From positions 17,973-25,807 of the forward strand of contig DJPC01000131.1 in assembly GCA_002439665.1 (NCBI GenBank): a DNA stretch of 7,835 nucleotides, read 5' to 3'. The notes under the pieces were generated by a model. That model was not told the origin of the DNA, did no database searches, and saw only the letters and a program-made list of their open reading frames with translations. Shown here piece after piece: positions 6,747-7,835 of this stretch. Position 1 is the stretch's first letter; the number at the start of each line of letters is the position of its first letter. The DNA comes from Dialister sp. UBA6422 (GTDB lineage: Bacteria; Bacillota; Negativicutes; Veillonellales; Dialisteraceae). The position numbers were made by a program, and so were the translations under genes.

Positions 6747-6770
6747 AAATTTTCAAAGGAGTGATTTTTC

Positions 6771-7760
6771 ATGAAAAAAAGTCTGAAAACTGTATTAACC
6801 GCATCTATGGCAGCTCTCTGTGCTCTTGGTTTCGGTATGTCCGCCAGCGCTTATGAACTGAACTCTGAAGTTAAAGATGTAACTCCAGCACTGCGTGAAG
6901 CATCTACTGTAGGTGTATGGTCTGCAGAAAACCCAGATATGAAAGATGCACCAAATAAAGATGCTATTCTTGTAATGACTTTTGGCACCACTTTTAAAGA
7001 CACCAGAGCTAAAACCATTGATGCTGTGGAAGCAGCTATTCAGAAAGCACATCCAGATATCCCGGTATACGAAGCATATACTTCCCATATCATCATTGAC
7101 CGCGTAAAAGCCAAAGAAGGCATCCAGAAGCTGACTCCTGAAGAAGCTTTTGCTAAGCTCCAGAAAGAAGGATATACCCATGTAGCTGTAGTTTCCTTGG
7201 ATGTCATTCCAGGCATGGAATATAGCTATGACTCTGTAGTCACCAAAATGCAGGTCAAGAACTTCAAGAAAATTTCTCTGGCTACCCCACTGATGTATTT
7301 CCAGGGTACCGAAGGTGAACCGGACCAGGTCGTTGATTTCCTGAAAGCCGTCTCTAGCCAGTTCCCGAAGATGGGCAAGGGTGATGCTACCCTCATCATG
7401 GCACACGGTACTCCGCATCCGGGCAATGCTTACTATAGCGTCATTCAGGATCGTCTCCATCAGCTGGGTATGAATAATGTATTCGTATATTCCGTAGAAG
7501 GTCGTCCAAATCTGGAAGATGTCATTCCGAAACTGAAAGCTGGCGGCTATAAACATGTAACCTTGATGCCAATCATGATGGTCGCAGGTGACCATGCTAA
7601 TAACGATATGGCTGGCGATGATGAAGATTCCCATAAGAGCATCCTGAAGAAGGAAGGATTCAAGGTAGATACCTATATCCATGGTCTTGGTGAAAATGCT
7701 AACGTTCGCGCTCTTTATGTAGACCGTGCTACAGAAGCAGTCGATGCTCTTCAGAAATAA
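6771..7760 (+). CDS. cbiK: Exported sirohydrochlorin cobaltochelatase, CbiK family, 329 aa
   Basis: Class II chelatase of the CbiK family, which inserts Co2+ into sirohydrochlorin in anaerobic cobalamin synthesis. A Sec signal peptide is evident: MKK, a hydrophobic core to about residue 22, and ASA at 25-27 with probable cleavage before Tyr28. There is no lipobox at Cys17. The mature protein therefore acts outside the cytoplasmic membrane. Family motifs: MTFGTTFKDTR at 69-79, YTSHIII at 103-109, MAHGTPH at 210-216 (His212), SVEGRP at 241-246 (Glu243) and MVAGDHANNDMAGDDEDS at 270-287 (His275). The two His and the Glu match the metal ligands known in the family. Start ATG has AAAGGAG 9 nt upstream. 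Codon use (CTG Leu, GTA Val, frequent AAA and GAA) looks more biased than in the mre genes, hinting at high expression. The exported form recalls Desulfovibrio CbiK-P; a role in heme or cobalt handling is possible. Confidence 0.9.
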   Translation: MKKSLKTVLTASMAALCALGFGMSASAYELNSEVKDVTPALREASTVGVWSAENPDMKDAPNKDAILVMTFGTTFKDTRAKTIDAVEAAIQKAHPDIPVYEAYTSHIIIDRVKAKEGIQKLTPEEAFAKLQKEGYTHVAVVSLDVIPGMEYSYDSVVTKMQVKNFKKISLATPLMYFQGTEGEPDQVVDFLKAVSSQFPKMGKGDATLIMAHGTPHPGNAYYSVIQDRLHQLGMNNVFVYSVEGRPNLEDVIPKLKAGGYKHVTLMPIMMVAGDHANNDMAGDDEDSHKSILKKEGFKVDTYIHGLGENANVRALYVDRATEAVDALQK

Positions 7761-7771
7761 TTTTTCTAAAG

Positions 7772-7780
7772 TGATATACT
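7772..7780 (+). promoter_or_regulatory. Extended -10-like element after cbiK
   Basis: TGATATACT matches a TGn-extended -10 (TATACT at 7775-7780). No credible -35 lies 16-18 nt upstream. It could start a transcript for a gene beyond the window, but a terminator-like hairpin follows within 35 nt, so chance is equally likely. Confidence 0.2.
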
Positions 7781-7810
7781 AATAGAAGAGATGATTCTCT
7801 CACATAAAAG

Positions 7811-7835
7811 CCCTTACGTCATCTCGACGTAAGGG
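7811..7835 (+). terminator. Probable Rho-independent terminator of cbiK (cut at window edge)
   Basis: CCCTTACGTC and GACGTAAGGG form a perfect 10-bp stem with the 5-nt loop ATCTC, 50 nt after the cbiK stop. AAAAG precedes the left arm; if CTTTT follows the right arm, the hairpin would be extended and work in both directions. The expected T-run lies beyond the last base of the window. Confidence 0.75.

Larger units (their letters stand above)
6136..6770. other. Divergent intergenic region between mreB and cbiK (635 nt)
   Basis: AT-rich non-coding stretch separating the leftward elongasome operon from the rightward cbiK. Control elements cluster at both ends and are listed separately. From about 6290 to 6565 I see no convincing ORF or RNA gene, only scattered short inverted repeats such as CATGCT/AGCATG at 6463-6485. 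No cobalamin-riboswitch core was recognised on either strand by eye. Confidence 0.7.

Noticed and set aside
6657..6770. Cobalamin riboswitch in front of cbiK
   Set aside because: The leader is shorter than the usual B12 element and no B12-box-like GCCACTG core is visible.
6795..7682. 295-codon open frame on the minus strand opposite cbiK
   Set aside because: It is fully antisense to a gene with clear family motifs and a signal peptide. The translation shows no recognisable domain and odd Cys/Phe/Ile-rich composition. It is best explained by the codon bias of cbiK.

Overview
The window looks like chromosomal DNA of a diderm Firmicute, most likely a Negativicute of the Veillonellaceae/Dialister type. 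That assignment is inference. It rests on a Firmicute-style mreBCD-mrdA-minD-rodA operon with strong AGGAGG-type ribosome sites, next to an exported CbiK-type cobaltochelatase of the kind known from anaerobes with a periplasm. No rRNA, tRNA, CRISPR array or mobile element was seen.

Positions 1-6135, minus strand: one tightly packed operon, transcribed from right to left as mreB, mreC, mreD, mrdA (PBP2), minD, rodA. Genes touch or overlap at every junction (2-nt gap, ATGA, 7-nt overlap, TAATG, ATGA). rodA runs off the left edge and lacks its C-terminal part. The products form the lateral-wall elongation machine: RodA polymerises glycan, PBP2 cross-links it, MreC and MreD connect these enzymes to the cytoplasmic MreB scaffold, and a MinD-type ATPase is co-expressed. 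Two points stand out. The MreB-like protein has lost the residues that canonical MreB uses for ATP hydrolysis. MinD is present without minC or minE, and without a recognisable amphipathic membrane-targeting helix.

Positions 6136-6770: a 635-nt AT-rich divergent intergenic region. Its left part holds two candidate mreB promoters, an 18-bp perfect palindrome, a second small inverted repeat and a possible 14-codon leader ORF ending one base before the mreB start. The middle, about 6290-6565, shows no gene. The right part holds a large AT-rich inverted repeat, a candidate promoter and a leader of about 114 nt with possible secondary structure.

Positions 6771-7760, plus strand: a complete CbiK-type sirohydrochlorin cobaltochelatase with a Sec signal peptide and conserved metal-binding His residues. 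A 10-bp hairpin at 7811-7835 is probably its terminator. The T-tract, if present, lies beyond the window.
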